Part shown: in pieces, positions 9,321 to 18,570 of the stretch
How the letters are laid out: every line of letters starts with the position of its first letter
How positions within the stretch are numbered: the first letter of the stretch is position 1
Source of the DNA: Lewinella sp. LCG006
GTDB taxonomy: Bacteria; Bacteroidota; Bacteroidia; Chitinophagales; Saprospiraceae
NCBI RefSeq assembly: GCF_040784935.1
Contig: NZ_CP160680.1
Location: 7,443,557 to 7,507,556, forward strand
Reading direction: 5' to 3'
DNA length: 64,000 nucleotides
Notes under the pieces: generated by a model
What the model was told of the DNA's origin: nothing
Seen by the model: the letters and a program-made list of their open reading frames with translations, nothing else
Database searches by the model: none
Translations under genes and position numbers: made by a program

Positions 9321-9360
9321 CAGCCGCTTGCTATCCTAAGACAACAAGCGGCTGATTTTA
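9321..9360 (+). terminator. Rho-independent terminator-like hairpin
   Basis: CAGCCGCTTG (9321-9330) pairs perfectly with CAAGCGGCTG (9345-9354), followed by ATTTTA. It lies 200 bases beyond the phosphatase stop. The bases between, 9115-9320, are G-rich low-complexity tails (repeated GTGCGGGGTGCG-like words) with no gene. Confidence 0.6.
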
Positions 9361-9415
9361 ACTCTCTATACATCGAGTACTTAGTTAAAAAGCTGATGTT
9401 TGGTATAACATCCAT

Positions 9416-9478
9416 TTAGGTTTATCAAATCCCTATACCCTATACCAAGTACCTCGTACTGTGAAGTTAAACTTCACA
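9416..9478 (-). repeat. GTAC-rich 3'-end repeat, copy 1, with hairpin
   Basis: The core CCCTATACCCTATACC is followed by AAGTACCTCGTAC, then a small palindrome TGTGAAGTT/AACTTCACA (9460-9478). It abuts the stop codon of the minus-strand OmpA-type gene. The core is shared with copies at 46929 and 51687, which sit in the same place relative to their genes. Confidence 0.75.
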
Positions 9479-10390
9479 TTAGTCGATCTTCTGAGCAGCC
9501 AGATCTGGGTTTAGCAGATCGTAAAACTGGTTCAGTTTAGGTAGAATGATGATCCGCGTACGGCGGTTGGTAGCACGGCCGGCAGCAGTATCATTGCTGG
9601 CGAGTGCATTGTACTGACCACGTCCCGCAGCAATCAAGCGATTGGGATCAACACCGTGGGTAATTTGCAGCGCGCGAGCTACCGAAGTTGCCCGTAGTAC
9701 ACTCAAGTCCCAGTTGTCTTTCACACAAGCACTGCTGATCGGCACATTGTCGGTGTAGCCTTCTACCATCACTTCCATATCAGGGCGAGACTTCACGATT
9801 TGGGCGATTTTACCCAATACTTCCGTAGCACGTGCTGTGATGTTGTAGCTACCACTTTCGTAGAGCATCTTATCCGACAAGTTGATAAAAACCACGGTTT
9901 TGTCAACTTCGATTTCCACATCTTCATCTTCGATGCCTTTCGCCAATACCCCTTTCAGGTTGACCGCCAGCGCCAGGTTGATAGAGTCGGCTTTCGTCTT
10001 GGCCAATTGTAGCATCTGAATGTATTTGTCTTTGCCATCCAGCTGAGACAAGGTGGTAGAAACATTGTTGCTTGCAGACTGAGAAAGGGTCGTCAAATTG
10101 CCTAATTGTTCTACGGTACGGTCACGCTGTGCTTGCACGTCTTTGATCTGATCTTGCAATTGCTGGATCTGTTCAGTGCGGCCTTGCAGCAAAGCAGTAA
10201 GGCGTACTCTTTCCTGCTCACAGGTATTAAATTGGTTGCTCAACCGGCTAATATCAATGGCGCATTGCTCTTCCATTTTGTTTGCAGCTTCCAGCTCTGC
10301 CTGTAAGGCATCGTACTGTTTTTTGCTTACGCAGGAAATCAACAAGGGCAGTATTGCCAGCATCACCAACAGACTTTTCATAAACTTCAT
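9479..10390 (-). CDS. OmpA-family lipoprotein (peptidoglycan-associated)
   Basis: About 303 residues. The N-terminus MKFMKSLLVMLAILPLLISC is a lipoprotein signal with lipobox LISC. A long coiled coil follows (about 25-120, heptad-rich with many Glu and Gln). The C-terminal OmpA domain has VEGYTDN, NWDLSVLRATSVARAL, GVDPNRLIAAGRGQYNA and NRRTRIIILP, the peptidoglycan-binding signature. It would be anchored in the outer membrane and bind the cell wall. An in-frame extension upstream to 10477 runs into the repeat element at 10422-10585, and its MWEDKARF peptide recurs at 30395 in the other copy, so the extension is not protein. An alternative ATG is at 10381. Confidence 0.9.
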   Translation of the reverse strand: MKFMKSLLVMLAILPLLISCVSKKQYDALQAELEAANKMEEQCAIDISRLSNQFNTCEQERVRLTALLQGRTEQIQQLQDQIKDVQAQRDRTVEQLGNLTTLSQSASNNVSTTLSQLDGKDKYIQMLQLAKTKADSINLALAVNLKGVLAKGIEDEDVEIEVDKTVVFINLSDKMLYESGSYNITARATEVLGKIAQIVKSRPDMEVMVEGYTDNVPISSACVKDNWDLSVLRATSVARALQITHGVDPNRLIAAGRGQYNALASNDTAAGRATNRRTRIIILPKLNQFYDLLNPDLAAQKID

Positions 10391-10421
10391 AAGGACTTTG
10401 AATTTTGGGTGGTTGATAGAG

Positions 10422-10585
10422 TAGACTTGTTCTGTTGGGATCATTTCGGGGGCAAATCGCGCCTTATCTTCCCACACTGTGCCTTTTTCAAGTCGCTTAG
10501 CTACGGCTAGGCTCCTTAAAAAAGACTTCGCGTGGTCGATAATGCATCAATTTTCCTACCAAACTGACCCAGCAGAACAAGTCTA
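10422..10585 (-). mobile_element. 164-bp MITE-like element, copy B
   Basis: The ends TAGACTTGTTCTGTTGGG and CCCAGCAGAACAAGTCTA form an 18-bp inverted repeat with one mismatch. The whole 164 bp is nearly identical to the reverse complement of 30287-30450. It begins and ends with TA, as expected of an IS630/Tc1-type target duplication. No transposase is inside. It lies 31 bases upstream of the OmpA-type lipoprotein start and so sits in its promoter or leader. Confidence 0.8.
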
Positions 10586-10682
10586 GTAATTTTGATAGTA
10601 ATACTTTAGACTATAACCGTAACAAGGTGTCACCATCAAATGTGCGTTTCAAGAAAATAATTTTGAATTATTTTTCATTTGA

Positions 10683-12566
10683 TTAGTTCCGAATCAATGG
10701 CAAACGCACCTGTGACGGGTATTTTGCGGAGTGGTGTACCTTGTTATGAGCTACAACGCCTTTGGCTTCGTCGTAATTATTGCCACCCGTATTTAAGTTA
10801 CGCTCAAAACGAGGAAAATTACTGCTGGAAACTTCTATCCTGATTTGGTGCCCTTTAGCAAAGTAATTGCTGGTGGAAAGCGCCGTAAGATCCACTTTGT
10901 AGACCTCTCCTTCTTTCATAAACACCTCCTTGTCGTAGCCCTCGCGGTAACGCACTCTTTGGATGGTTTCATCCAGGTTGTAAGCAGTGCCATCGGGATA
11001 AACATCGATAAGTTTTAGCGTAAAATCGGTATCTTTTGCATCAGAACTAATGTAAAGGGTACATTCTACCGATCCAGTCAATTCTACCCCTTCGGCAAGC
11101 GGCGGGGTGCTGTATACCAGGATATCGTTGCGGGTTTCCATTTGTTGCTGATCAAAGGAACCTCCTTCGACGGCATTGCCGGTGCAGCAGACATTTCCAC
11201 CGTAAGACATCACCGGATTGTGGGGATCGTAGGTAAAACTATCGGGGCGATCAGTTTTGGGCATGGTGGTCGTCAGTTTACCATTGCCGTAGAGGCTATT
11301 GGCACCTCCTTCGCTGTCCAGGTAGTAGGTCTCCATCTTTGCAGCAGCGGGTGGCCATTGCTCAGCGGTTTGCCACTTGTTGCTTCCCATGGTGTAGTAA
11401 GTCACGCGTGGTGTTTTTTCCAGGACATCGTTCTTTTCGCCCTTCAGCCAGTAGTCAAACCAGCCGTAAATCAGCGCATCGTAATCGTAGCGGGCATCAC
11501 CTACCGAGCGCTCGCCAACGATGGTATTCTCCGTTGCGCGCGTGTAGCGGCAGTGTAAGGTGGGTGCAATAAAGAGGTATTGGTGATCGCGCACATCCGG
11601 GGCCGCATTCTTTCTGGCGTGATTGAATAAAGCTAAATTGGGCGTGATGGATACATCGTACCAGCTACAGAACCAAAAGCTGGGCACCGCCAATACCATA
11701 TCGTCGTGGTAAAGCCCGCCCTTGTACCAGTCGGGATCATTGGGCTTGCGCTGGATCATGTCTTCGTAAATACCTTTTGGTCCTTGCTGGTTTTCAATAA
11801 TTTCCGACACCGGCAAATGCGCCAGTCCTTCCTTCCAGTCAACCCGAGGGTACTCCGGCGACATATCATAAAAGCGTTGTAGGCGGCGCAGGTCTTCCGT
11901 TGAAATCCCTTCCGGCAAGCGCGGCGCCATGGGGTCGTGCTGAACGGAATACAGCCAGGCCGTGAAGAGCATCTGCTGCGCTCCACCGCGGTACCAGTTG
12001 CCCTGTTCGTAAATATCGCCTACACGACCTACCCCGGCGCCATAGCCCATGGGTACCATGGCCGCGTGGGAAGGGTGATCCAGGGCAGCAACGGCCATCT
12101 GCCACTCAGCGGTAGAAGAACATCCGTAGGTGCCGATTTTGCCATTGCACCATTCCTGGTCTTTCATCCAGCTAAAGGCATCGTAGCCATCGGTGAGCGG
12201 TACGCCGAGAATGTCCCATTTGCCTTCCGAAAAGTAACGGCCGCGCTCATTTTGCACTACATAAGCATAGCCCCGCGACACGGCCTCATAAGCACTGGTA
12301 TAAGTACGGGTGCGCTCTTCGCCATCGCCGTAAGGATTGAAATTGTAAGGCGTCCGCGAAAAAATAACCGGGACTTTAGCATCCCCTTTCGGGCGGTAGA
12401 TATCGGTAGCAAGCCGTACGCCATCGCGCATCGGCATCATTACTTTTTGCTCAATGACGGCAATTTCAGCCAGTCGTTGATATTCGCTTGATTCCTGAGC
12501 GGCAAGGCTCGAATAAGCACTGACAATTAGTACGAATAGTAATAATTTAGAAATAAGGTTAATCAT
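10683..12566 (-). CDS. CocE/NonD family hydrolase (X-Pro dipeptidyl-peptidase-like)
   Basis: A 627-residue protein with a signal peptide (1-23, ending SLAAQ). The alpha/beta hydrolase domain begins [33 protein letters not shown] and has the nucleophile elbow [12 protein letters not shown]. The C-terminal jelly-roll domain of the family follows (about 400-620, with [31 protein letters not shown] and [24 protein letters not shown]). Family members cleave esters (cocaine esterase), acylated antibiotics or X-Pro peptides. The substrate here is unknown. It is likely periplasmic, and no T9SS sorting domain is seen. Confidence 0.9.
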   Translation of the reverse strand: MINLISKLLLFVLIVSAYSSLAAQESSEYQRLAEIAVIEQKVMMPMRDGVRLATDIYRPKGDAKVPVIFSRTPYNFNPYGDGEERTRTYTSAYEAVSRGYAYVVQNERGRYFSEGKWDILGVPLTDGYDAFSWMKDQEWCNGKIGTYGCSSTAEWQMAVAALDHPSHAAMVPMGYGAGVGRVGDIYEQGNWYRGGAQQMLFTAWLYSVQHDPMAPRLPEGISTEDLRRLQRFYDMSPEYPRVDWKEGLAHLPVSEIIENQQGPKGIYEDMIQRKPNDPDWYKGGLYHDDMVLAVPSFWFCSWYDVSITPNLALFNHARKNAAPDVRDHQYLFIAPTLHCRYTRATENTIVGERSVGDARYDYDALIYGWFDYWLKGEKNDVLEKTPRVTYYTMGSNKWQTAEQWPPAAAKMETYYLDSEGGANSLYGNGKLTTTMPKTDRPDSFTYDPHNPVMSYGGNVCCTGNAVEGGSFDQQQMETRNDILVYSTPPLAEGVELTGSVECTLYISSDAKDTDFTLKLIDVYPDGTAYNLDETIQRVRYREGYDKEVFMKEGEVYKVDLTALSTSNYFAKGHQIRIEVSSSNFPRFERNLNTGGNNYDEAKGVVAHNKVHHSAKYPSQVRLPLIRN

Positions 12567-12686
12567 GAGCGTTTTGGTTTGGTATGTTTTGAACTTGGGG
12601 AAGATAAAGATTTTCGGGCAAACTTTTTTGGCAATGCAGTGAACTAAGCTCCTCAGCTAATGAGGTACAATGAACGAAATCATGCA

Positions 12687-12694
12687 TACTTTTG
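12687..12694 (+). promoter_or_regulatory. Possible TAnnTTTG promoter for the delta-60 array
   Basis: TACTTTTG matches the -7 consensus and is the only good match between 12567 and 12859. It would give a leader of about 160 bases. A short hairpin (TCTGCC/GGCAGA) near 12829-12840 lies just before the first gene of the array. Confidence 0.35.
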
Positions 12695-12859
12695 AAAACC
12701 TTACATCTTACCGAAAATAGGAGACCGTTTTCTGTCAGCGGCCCTCTAACTGGTATTTTTTATCGAAATTGAAACAGATCCTCGACAAAACCGTAAGTAA
12801 ACCTAATATCATGAATTGATACCCGTCTGCCAAGGCAGAATTAACAACGCGAAGTAACC

Positions 12860-14521
12860 ATGAAACCTCTCTACCTATCCCTCATTTTTTTCACATGCGT
12901 TCTTTCCCCTAGCCACGCACAAGTTGTAGACTCCACTTTTGGCGAGCCCAATTCTTTTGTGTCAGGTGGTTATGTTCCTGGTATGACAGGAAATGATTTT
13001 TCAGAAAGAGAGGATCGAGCGTACGTAATGCTTTTTTCAGACGACGGCAAAATTATTATGGCGGGTCACACTGCTGGCGAAAATGATAGTGACTTTGCCT
13101 TTACACGTATGCTGGACAATGGTCAGTATGATCAAGAGGCAGGACCAGACGGTAAGGTACGGTTAGACTTGGGCTTGCAACACGATTCCTGCCTGGCCGC
13201 CGTCCGCTACGGCCCCGATCAAATGCTGATGGGAGGCAGTGGGGAGCAAGCAGGAGAAGCCGGTTTTTCTGCCTTATTGATCAAAACGGATTTTGACGGC
13301 CAGCTCATTAGCAGCTTTGGAACGGAGGGAAAAGTATTTCTGAACTTACCGGGGCAACACGAGATGATTACTCGCCTGCATCCGCTTCCGGATGGTAAGA
13401 TTATGGTTGCGGGCAATGTCTTCTTCGGCCCTTCCTATCCTTATCCCGATTCTACCTCCATTTTTGTCGGCCGCTTATTGGAAAATGGCAGCGTAGACAG
13501 CAGCTTTGGAACTAACGGGTTTATCTACAAAAACCGCTACGCCTGCCCCTCCAGCATCCTGGGCGATCTGGTGTTTTATCCCGATGGTGCATTCCTTCTT
13601 ACTGCGGAAACCTATAATCCTTATCCTGGACTCCAATATCCAGAAGGCCCTTGTGAAACCAGTATATACGTATCACGCTATTTACCAGATGGAGCAATTG
13701 ATCTAGCTTTTGGAGAAGCCGGCACAACCGATGTGACTACAACAGCAGGCTGGGCAAAGGCACTGGGCATTTATGAAGATGGCAAGATTGTTGTAGCAGG
13801 ATTAACATCTGATGGTTTGACAATGCCAAATTACACTACAGTTGCCAGGCTACTACCGGATGGCAGCCTCGACAGTACTTTTGCCAATAATGGTGTTTTT
13901 AAGGAATTTATATTTAGTCCTGATATTGATCCGGCCAATCCTGTAGACCTGGTGGTGCGGGGAGAGGAGGTTTTGGTGGGCTTTAGTGCAACCGAGTATA
14001 GAGGTTATTTCTCTTTTGGTGCCCTTTACTTAACCAATGAGGGGCAACGGAAACCTAATTTCGGCAACAATGGTTTATTGACCTATCACAGCATTTATCC
14101 TGCGACAAGGTATCGCATAAAAGAATTACGGTTATCAGAAGATCAACAAAGCCTGTATTTTGTTGGCAGCTATCGGAAGCTTATCCATTTTGATAATATG
14201 TTTATCTGCAAACTAGATATTAGTGACCAAACAGTGGCTACAGACGCTGGCTTGTACAACATCCAGGCAGCCCAGCTCTACCCCAATCCACTAAAAGCGG
14301 GAGAAGTACTGCATATTGAATTGCCTGGCCTTGGTGAAACAAGTGGTGACTTACTCCTTCAGGTATACGACAGTAGAGGCTCGCTGGTGATGCACCAGAA
14401 AACAGATGCCTATGCCTTAGCTGTAGGTCTTTCCTTGCCAGTACGCAGCCAGGGCGTTTATTTTGTTGAGGTATCCAATGAGGAGGGGCGGTATTTTGGT
14501 AAGGTGCTGGTGTTGGACTAA
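12860..14521 (+). CDS. Delta-60 repeat beta-propeller protein with T9SS type A CTD, paralogue 1
   Basis: A 553-residue secreted protein with signal peptide MKPLYLSLIFFTCVLSPSHAQ. At least five delta-60 repeats follow, recognisable by alternating (L/F)xDGxxDxxFGxxG and xxPDGKIxVAG phrases, for example GSVDSSFGTNGF and ALGIYEDGKIVVAG. This repeat family builds beta-propellers. The last 85 or so residues (AAQLYPNPLKAGEVLHIELPG ... SQGVYFVEVSNEEGRYFGKVLVLD) are a type A sorting domain. It is the first of three tandem paralogues separated by 11-base spacers, which form one probable operon. The function is unknown. Confidence 0.88.
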   Translation: MKPLYLSLIFFTCVLSPSHAQVVDSTFGEPNSFVSGGYVPGMTGNDFSEREDRAYVMLFSDDGKIIMAGHTAGENDSDFAFTRMLDNGQYDQEAGPDGKVRLDLGLQHDSCLAAVRYGPDQMLMGGSGEQAGEAGFSALLIKTDFDGQLISSFGTEGKVFLNLPGQHEMITRLHPLPDGKIMVAGNVFFGPSYPYPDSTSIFVGRLLENGSVDSSFGTNGFIYKNRYACPSSILGDLVFYPDGAFLLTAETYNPYPGLQYPEGPCETSIYVSRYLPDGAIDLAFGEAGTTDVTTTAGWAKALGIYEDGKIVVAGLTSDGLTMPNYTTVARLLPDGSLDSTFANNGVFKEFIFSPDIDPANPVDLVVRGEEVLVGFSATEYRGYFSFGALYLTNEGQRKPNFGNNGLLTYHSIYPATRYRIKELRLSEDQQSLYFVGSYRKLIHFDNMFICKLDISDQTVATDAGLYNIQAAQLYPNPLKAGEVLHIELPGLGETSGDLLLQVYDSRGSLVMHQKTDAYALAVGLSLPVRSQGVYFVEVSNEEGRYFGKVLVLD

Positions 14522-14532
14522 AAACAATAGCT

Positions 14533-16185
14533 ATGAAACCTCTCTACCTATTCCTCATTTTTTCGATCTACATTCTTTCCCCCTGCTACACTCAGGTTGT
14601 AGACTCCACTTTTGGGGAGCCTAATTCTTTTTCACCAGGCCAGAATGTCTACGGAGTAACCGCCAGCGATTTTTCCGATAGAAAGGACAAGGCCTATTCG
14701 ATGCTTTTTTTAGACGACGGAAAAATCATCATGGCCGGGCATACGGCCGGTGAAGAAGAAAGTGATTTTGCCTTTACCCGCTTGCTCGCCAATGGGCAAT
14801 ACGACCAGGATTTTGGCCCGGATGGCAAAATACAACTGGACTTAGGCTTACAACGCGATTCCTGTCTGGCGGCTGTTCGCTACGGCTCCGATCAAATGCT
14901 GATGGGAGGCAGTGCGGAACAAGCCGGAGAAGCCGGTTTTTCTGCCTTATTGATCAAAACGGATTTTGACGGCCAGCTCAATAGCAGCTTTGGAACGGAG
15001 GGAAAAGTATTTCTGAACTTACCGGGGCAACACGAGATGATCACCCGCCTGCATCCGCTTCCGGATGGTAAGATTATGGTTGCGGGCAATGTCTTCTACG
15101 GCCCTTCCTATCCTTACCCCGATTCTACCTCCATTTTTGTCGGCCGCTTATTGGAAAATGGCAGTGTAGACGAGAGCTTTGGGAACAATGGGTTCATCTA
15201 CAAAACCCGCACTGGATGTCCCTCCAGCATCCTGGGCGATCTAGTGGTGTATCCCGATGGTGCATTCCTCCTTACTGCGGAGACCTATTCTCCTTATCCT
15301 GGAATACTGAATCCTTTTGGTCTTTGTGAACCCACCATTTACGTATCGCGCTTTTTGCCAGATGGAGCCGTTGATACTGCTTTTGGAGAAGCCGGCACAA
15401 CCGATGTGACTACAACAGGAGGGTGGGCAAAGGCACTGGGTATTTATGAAGATGGAAAAATCATCGTAGCAGGATTAACATCTGATGGTTTGACAATGCC
15501 AAATTACACTACAATTGCCAGGCTACTACCGGATGGCACCCTCGACAGTACCTTTGCTGACCAAGGTGTTTTTAGAGAACCTCTAAATCAGTCGGGCCTT
15601 TTTCTGTTAAATCCCATAGACCTGATTATTCAAGGCGATGAAATGTTTGTAGGCTTTAGTTCAGAGAACCATATAGGTTTAAAGTCATTTGGTGTTCTTT
15701 GCTTAAACAATGAGGGGCAGCGCAGTACCAATTTTGGAGGAGATGGTGTTTTTACTTATCACAATATTTATGGTTGGGGCTTATGTGAAGTTAACCAAAT
15801 ACAATTATCAGCAGACCAGCAAAGCTTATATTTTACGGGCGGCAGTAAATACCAAAGTGACATGTTTATCTGCAAACTAAATATCAGCGACCAAACAGTG
15901 GCTACAGATGCTGGCTTGTACAACATCCAAGCAGCTCAGCTCTACCCCAATCCACTAACAGCGGGAGAGGTACTGCACATTGAATTGCCTGGCCTTAGTG
16001 AAACAAGTGGTGACTTACTCCTTCAGGTATACGACAGTAGAGGCTCGCTGGTGATGTACCAGAAAACAGATGCCTATGCCTTAGCCGCAGGCCTTTCCTT
16101 GCCAGTACGCAGCCAGGGCGTTTATTTTGTTGAGGTATCCAATGAGGAGGGGCGGTATGTTGGGAAGGTGCTGGTACAGGACTAA
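14533..16185 (+). CDS. Delta-60 repeat beta-propeller protein with T9SS type A CTD, paralogue 2
   Basis: 550 residues, with the same architecture as its neighbours. The signal peptide MKPLYLFLIFSIYILSPCYTQ differs from that of paralogues 1 and 3. The body segment DFSDRKDKAYSMLFLDDGKI is shared with paralogue 3 but not 1. The variable segment after GVFREPLNQSGLFLLNPIDL (about 355-420) is unique. The CTD is almost identical to those of the other two. The 11-base spacer before it (AAAACAATAGCTATG) recurs exactly before paralogue 3. Confidence 0.88.
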   Translation: MKPLYLFLIFSIYILSPCYTQVVDSTFGEPNSFSPGQNVYGVTASDFSDRKDKAYSMLFLDDGKIIMAGHTAGEEESDFAFTRLLANGQYDQDFGPDGKIQLDLGLQRDSCLAAVRYGSDQMLMGGSAEQAGEAGFSALLIKTDFDGQLNSSFGTEGKVFLNLPGQHEMITRLHPLPDGKIMVAGNVFYGPSYPYPDSTSIFVGRLLENGSVDESFGNNGFIYKTRTGCPSSILGDLVVYPDGAFLLTAETYSPYPGILNPFGLCEPTIYVSRFLPDGAVDTAFGEAGTTDVTTTGGWAKALGIYEDGKIIVAGLTSDGLTMPNYTTIARLLPDGTLDSTFADQGVFREPLNQSGLFLLNPIDLIIQGDEMFVGFSSENHIGLKSFGVLCLNNEGQRSTNFGGDGVFTYHNIYGWGLCEVNQIQLSADQQSLYFTGGSKYQSDMFICKLNISDQTVATDAGLYNIQAAQLYPNPLTAGEVLHIELPGLSETSGDLLLQVYDSRGSLVMYQKTDAYALAAGLSLPVRSQGVYFVEVSNEEGRYVGKVLVQD

Positions 16186-16196
16186 AAACAATAGCT

Positions 16197-17834
16197 ATGA
16201 AACCTCTCTACCTATCCCTCATTTTTTTCACATGCGTTCTTTCCCCTAGCCACGCCCAAATTGTAGACTCCACTTTTGGCGAACCGTATTCTTTTTCACC
16301 AGGTCAGTATTTTTACGGAGTAACCGCCAGCGATTTTTCCGATAGAAAGGACAAGGCCTATTCGATGCTTTTTTTAGACGACGGCAAAATCATCATGGCC
16401 GGGCACACGGCCGGTGAAGAAGAAAGTGATTTTGCCTTTACCCGCTTGCTCGCCAATGGGCAATACGACCAGGATTTTGGCCCAGATGGCAAAATACAAC
16501 TGGACTTAGGCTTACAACGCGATTCCTGCCTGGCGGCTGTTCGCTACGGCTCCGATCAAATGCTGATGGGAGGCAGTGCGGAACAAGCCGGAGAAGCCGG
16601 TTTTTCTGCCTTATTGATCAAAACGGATTTTGACGGCCAACTCATTAGCAGCTTTGGAGAGGAGGGAAAACTATTTCTGGACTTACCGGGGCAACACGAG
16701 ATGATCACCCGCCTGCATCCGCTTCCGGATGGTAAGATTATGGTTGCGGGCAATGTCTACTTCGGCCCTTCCTATCTTTATCCTGATTCTACCTCCATTT
16801 TTGTCGGCCGCTTATTCGAAGACGGCAGCGTAGACGAGAGCTTTGGGAACAATGGATTCGTTTACAAAAGTCGCTATGGATGTCCCTCCAGCATCCTGGG
16901 CGATCTGGTGTTTTATCCCGATGGCGCATTCCTTCTTACTGCGGAGACCTATTTTCCTTATCCCGGAAGCCTGGATCCTATAGGGGCTTGTGAACCCACC
17001 ATATATGTATCGCGCTTTTTGCCAGATGGAGCCCTTGATACTACTTTTGGAGAAGCCGGCACAACCGATGTGACTACAACAGCAGGCTGGGCAAAGGCAC
17101 TGGGCATTTATGAAGATGGCAAGATTGTAGTAGCAGGATTAATATCTGATGGTTTGACAATGCCAATTTATACTACAGTTGCCAGGCTCCTACCGGACGG
17201 CACCCTCGACAGCACTTTTGCCAATGATGGTGTTTTTAGGGAATTTATTCATGCCGGTGATATTGATCCGGCCAATCCTGTAGACCTAGTGGTGCGGGGA
17301 GATGAGGTTTTGGTGGGCTTTAGTGCAACCCTTTCTTTTGGTGTGCTTTGTTTAAATAGTGAGGGGCAACGCAATACCAATTTTGGAGGGGATGGTGTAT
17401 TTACTTATCACAATATTTATGGCTGGGGTACAAATAAAATTAACCAAATACAATTATCAGCAGACCAGCAAAGCTTATATTTTACGGGCAGTTATAAGTA
17501 CCAAAGTGATATGCTCATTTGCAAACTAAATATAAGTGATAACATGGTGGCTGTGGACGCTGATCTCTACAACATCCAGGTAGCCCAGCTCTACCCCAAT
17601 CCACTAACAGCGGGAGAGGTACTGCACATTGAATTGCCTGGCCTTAGTGAAACAAGTGGTGACTTACTCCTTCAGGTATACGACAGTAGAGGCTCGCTGG
17701 TGATGCACCAGAAAACAGATGCCTATGCCTTAGCCGCAGGTCTTTCCTTGCCAGTACGCAGCCAGGGCGTTTATTTTGTTGAGGTATCCAATGAGGAGGG
17801 GCGTTATTTTGGTAAGGTGCTGGTGTTGGACTAA
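16197..17834 (+). CDS. Delta-60 repeat beta-propeller protein with T9SS type A CTD, paralogue 3 (mosaic)
   Basis: 545 residues. Its signal peptide matches paralogue 1, the following block (ASDFSDRKDKAYSMLF ... GSDQMLMGGSAEQ) matches paralogue 2, the segment IDPANPVDLVVRGDEVLVGF returns to paralogue 1, and NFGGDGVFTYHNIYGWG matches paralogue 2 again. This mosaic pattern implies recombination or gene conversion within the array. It has the same delta-60 repeats and type A CTD as the others. It is the last gene of the array. The 280 bases after it (17835-18114) hold a hairpin and no gene. Confidence 0.88.
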   Translation: MKPLYLSLIFFTCVLSPSHAQIVDSTFGEPYSFSPGQYFYGVTASDFSDRKDKAYSMLFLDDGKIIMAGHTAGEEESDFAFTRLLANGQYDQDFGPDGKIQLDLGLQRDSCLAAVRYGSDQMLMGGSAEQAGEAGFSALLIKTDFDGQLISSFGEEGKLFLDLPGQHEMITRLHPLPDGKIMVAGNVYFGPSYLYPDSTSIFVGRLFEDGSVDESFGNNGFVYKSRYGCPSSILGDLVFYPDGAFLLTAETYFPYPGSLDPIGACEPTIYVSRFLPDGALDTTFGEAGTTDVTTTAGWAKALGIYEDGKIVVAGLISDGLTMPIYTTVARLLPDGTLDSTFANDGVFREFIHAGDIDPANPVDLVVRGDEVLVGFSATLSFGVLCLNSEGQRNTNFGGDGVFTYHNIYGWGTNKINQIQLSADQQSLYFTGSYKYQSDMLICKLNISDNMVAVDADLYNIQVAQLYPNPLTAGEVLHIELPGLSETSGDLLLQVYDSRGSLVMHQKTDAYALAAGLSLPVRSQGVYFVEVSNEEGRYFGKVLVLD

Positions 17835-17939
17835 AAAACATTTTATACGCAATCTACAAGCAGCCTTCTCTGGGCAAAAAACTGTACAATTCCGTGTTTT
17901 TGTGCTTTAGTGGCTAAAAAACCCTCCGTGTCTCCGTAC

Positions 17940-17972
17940 CCCTGCCTGCAAGGCCAGCTTGCTGGCAGGCAG
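17940..17972. repeat. GC-rich hairpin (CCTGCC/GGCAGG palindrome)
   Basis: CCTGCCTGC and GCTGGCAGGCAGG form a stem around AAGGCCAGCTT. This is a common palindrome type for intergenic DNA in this phylum and may stop transcription after the delta-60 array. A shorter relative (TCTGCCAAGGCAGA) lies before the array near 12828. Confidence 0.5.
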
Positions 17973-18114
17973 GTCCGCGGCAAATTAATTTTGGAGCGTT
18001 TGCCCTAATTACAGGACACCCACCCCCAAAACCTCAAATAATCTTTTTATCTTCAAAAATGTTTCCCTTAAGTGCCGTTTTATAGCATAAAAAGCAGCAC
18101 AAAATCTAACTAAC

Positions 18115-18561
18115 ATGCCTGATAAAAACATCACTAAAGAATACAGCAACGGAGAAATCACCATTGTCTGGCAACCAGGGATATGTGCCCACTCTGAACG
18201 GTGCTGGAACAAAGAAAAAGGTGGACTACCTGCCGTATTCAACCCTAACAAGCGCCCCTGGATTGATCCTGAAGGAGCTAGCAGCGAACAGATCATGCAA
18301 CACATTGACCGCTGCCCCAGCGGTGCTTTGAGTTACTACCGCAACGATAAAGCTGAAGCTGGCACTACCAAAAGTGACCGTGCTCCCCACATCACGGTCT
18401 CCGCCAATGGACCACTGGTGATCAAAGGCCCAGCCAAAATCGAATTGCTTGATGGCAGTACCAAAGAGATGGATAAAACCGCCCTCTGCCGCTGTGGTGC
18501 TTCCAACAACAAGCCTTTCTGTGATGGCAGCCACCATAAAATCAATTTCCAAGACGCTTAA
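18115..18561 (+). CDS. Fused YjdI-type 4Fe-4S domain and CDGSH iron-sulphur protein
   Basis: 148 residues. The N-terminal half (about 5-75) matches the divergent 4Fe-4S mono-cluster family (Fer4_19, YjdI), with CAHSERCW and HIDRCPSGALSYY supplying cysteines. The C-terminal 40 residues carry CRCGASNNKPFCDGSHH, a complete CDGSH signature (three Cys and one His binding a 2Fe-2S cluster). The combination suggests an electron-transfer or cluster-donor protein in the cytoplasm. It is followed after 9 bases by a YjdJ-like acetyltransferase. In E. coli, yjdI and yjdJ are also neighbours, which supports the assignment. Confidence 0.9.
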   Translation: MPDKNITKEYSNGEITIVWQPGICAHSERCWNKEKGGLPAVFNPNKRPWIDPEGASSEQIMQHIDRCPSGALSYYRNDKAEAGTTKSDRAPHITVSANGPLVIKGPAKIELLDGSTKEMDKTALCRCGASNNKPFCDGSHHKINFQDA

Positions 18562-18570
18562 TAGATCAAC

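Noticed and set aside
10391..10477. N-terminal extension of the OmpA lipoprotein (MWEDKARF...)
   Set aside because: The same peptide arises from the other copy of the 164-bp element at 30395, so it is repeat DNA. The true signal peptide starts at 10390.
13219..13416. Antisense ORF conserved in all three delta-60 genes (also 14892 and 16556)
   Set aside because: Its conservation follows from the near-identical sense genes. It has no promoter or known domain.
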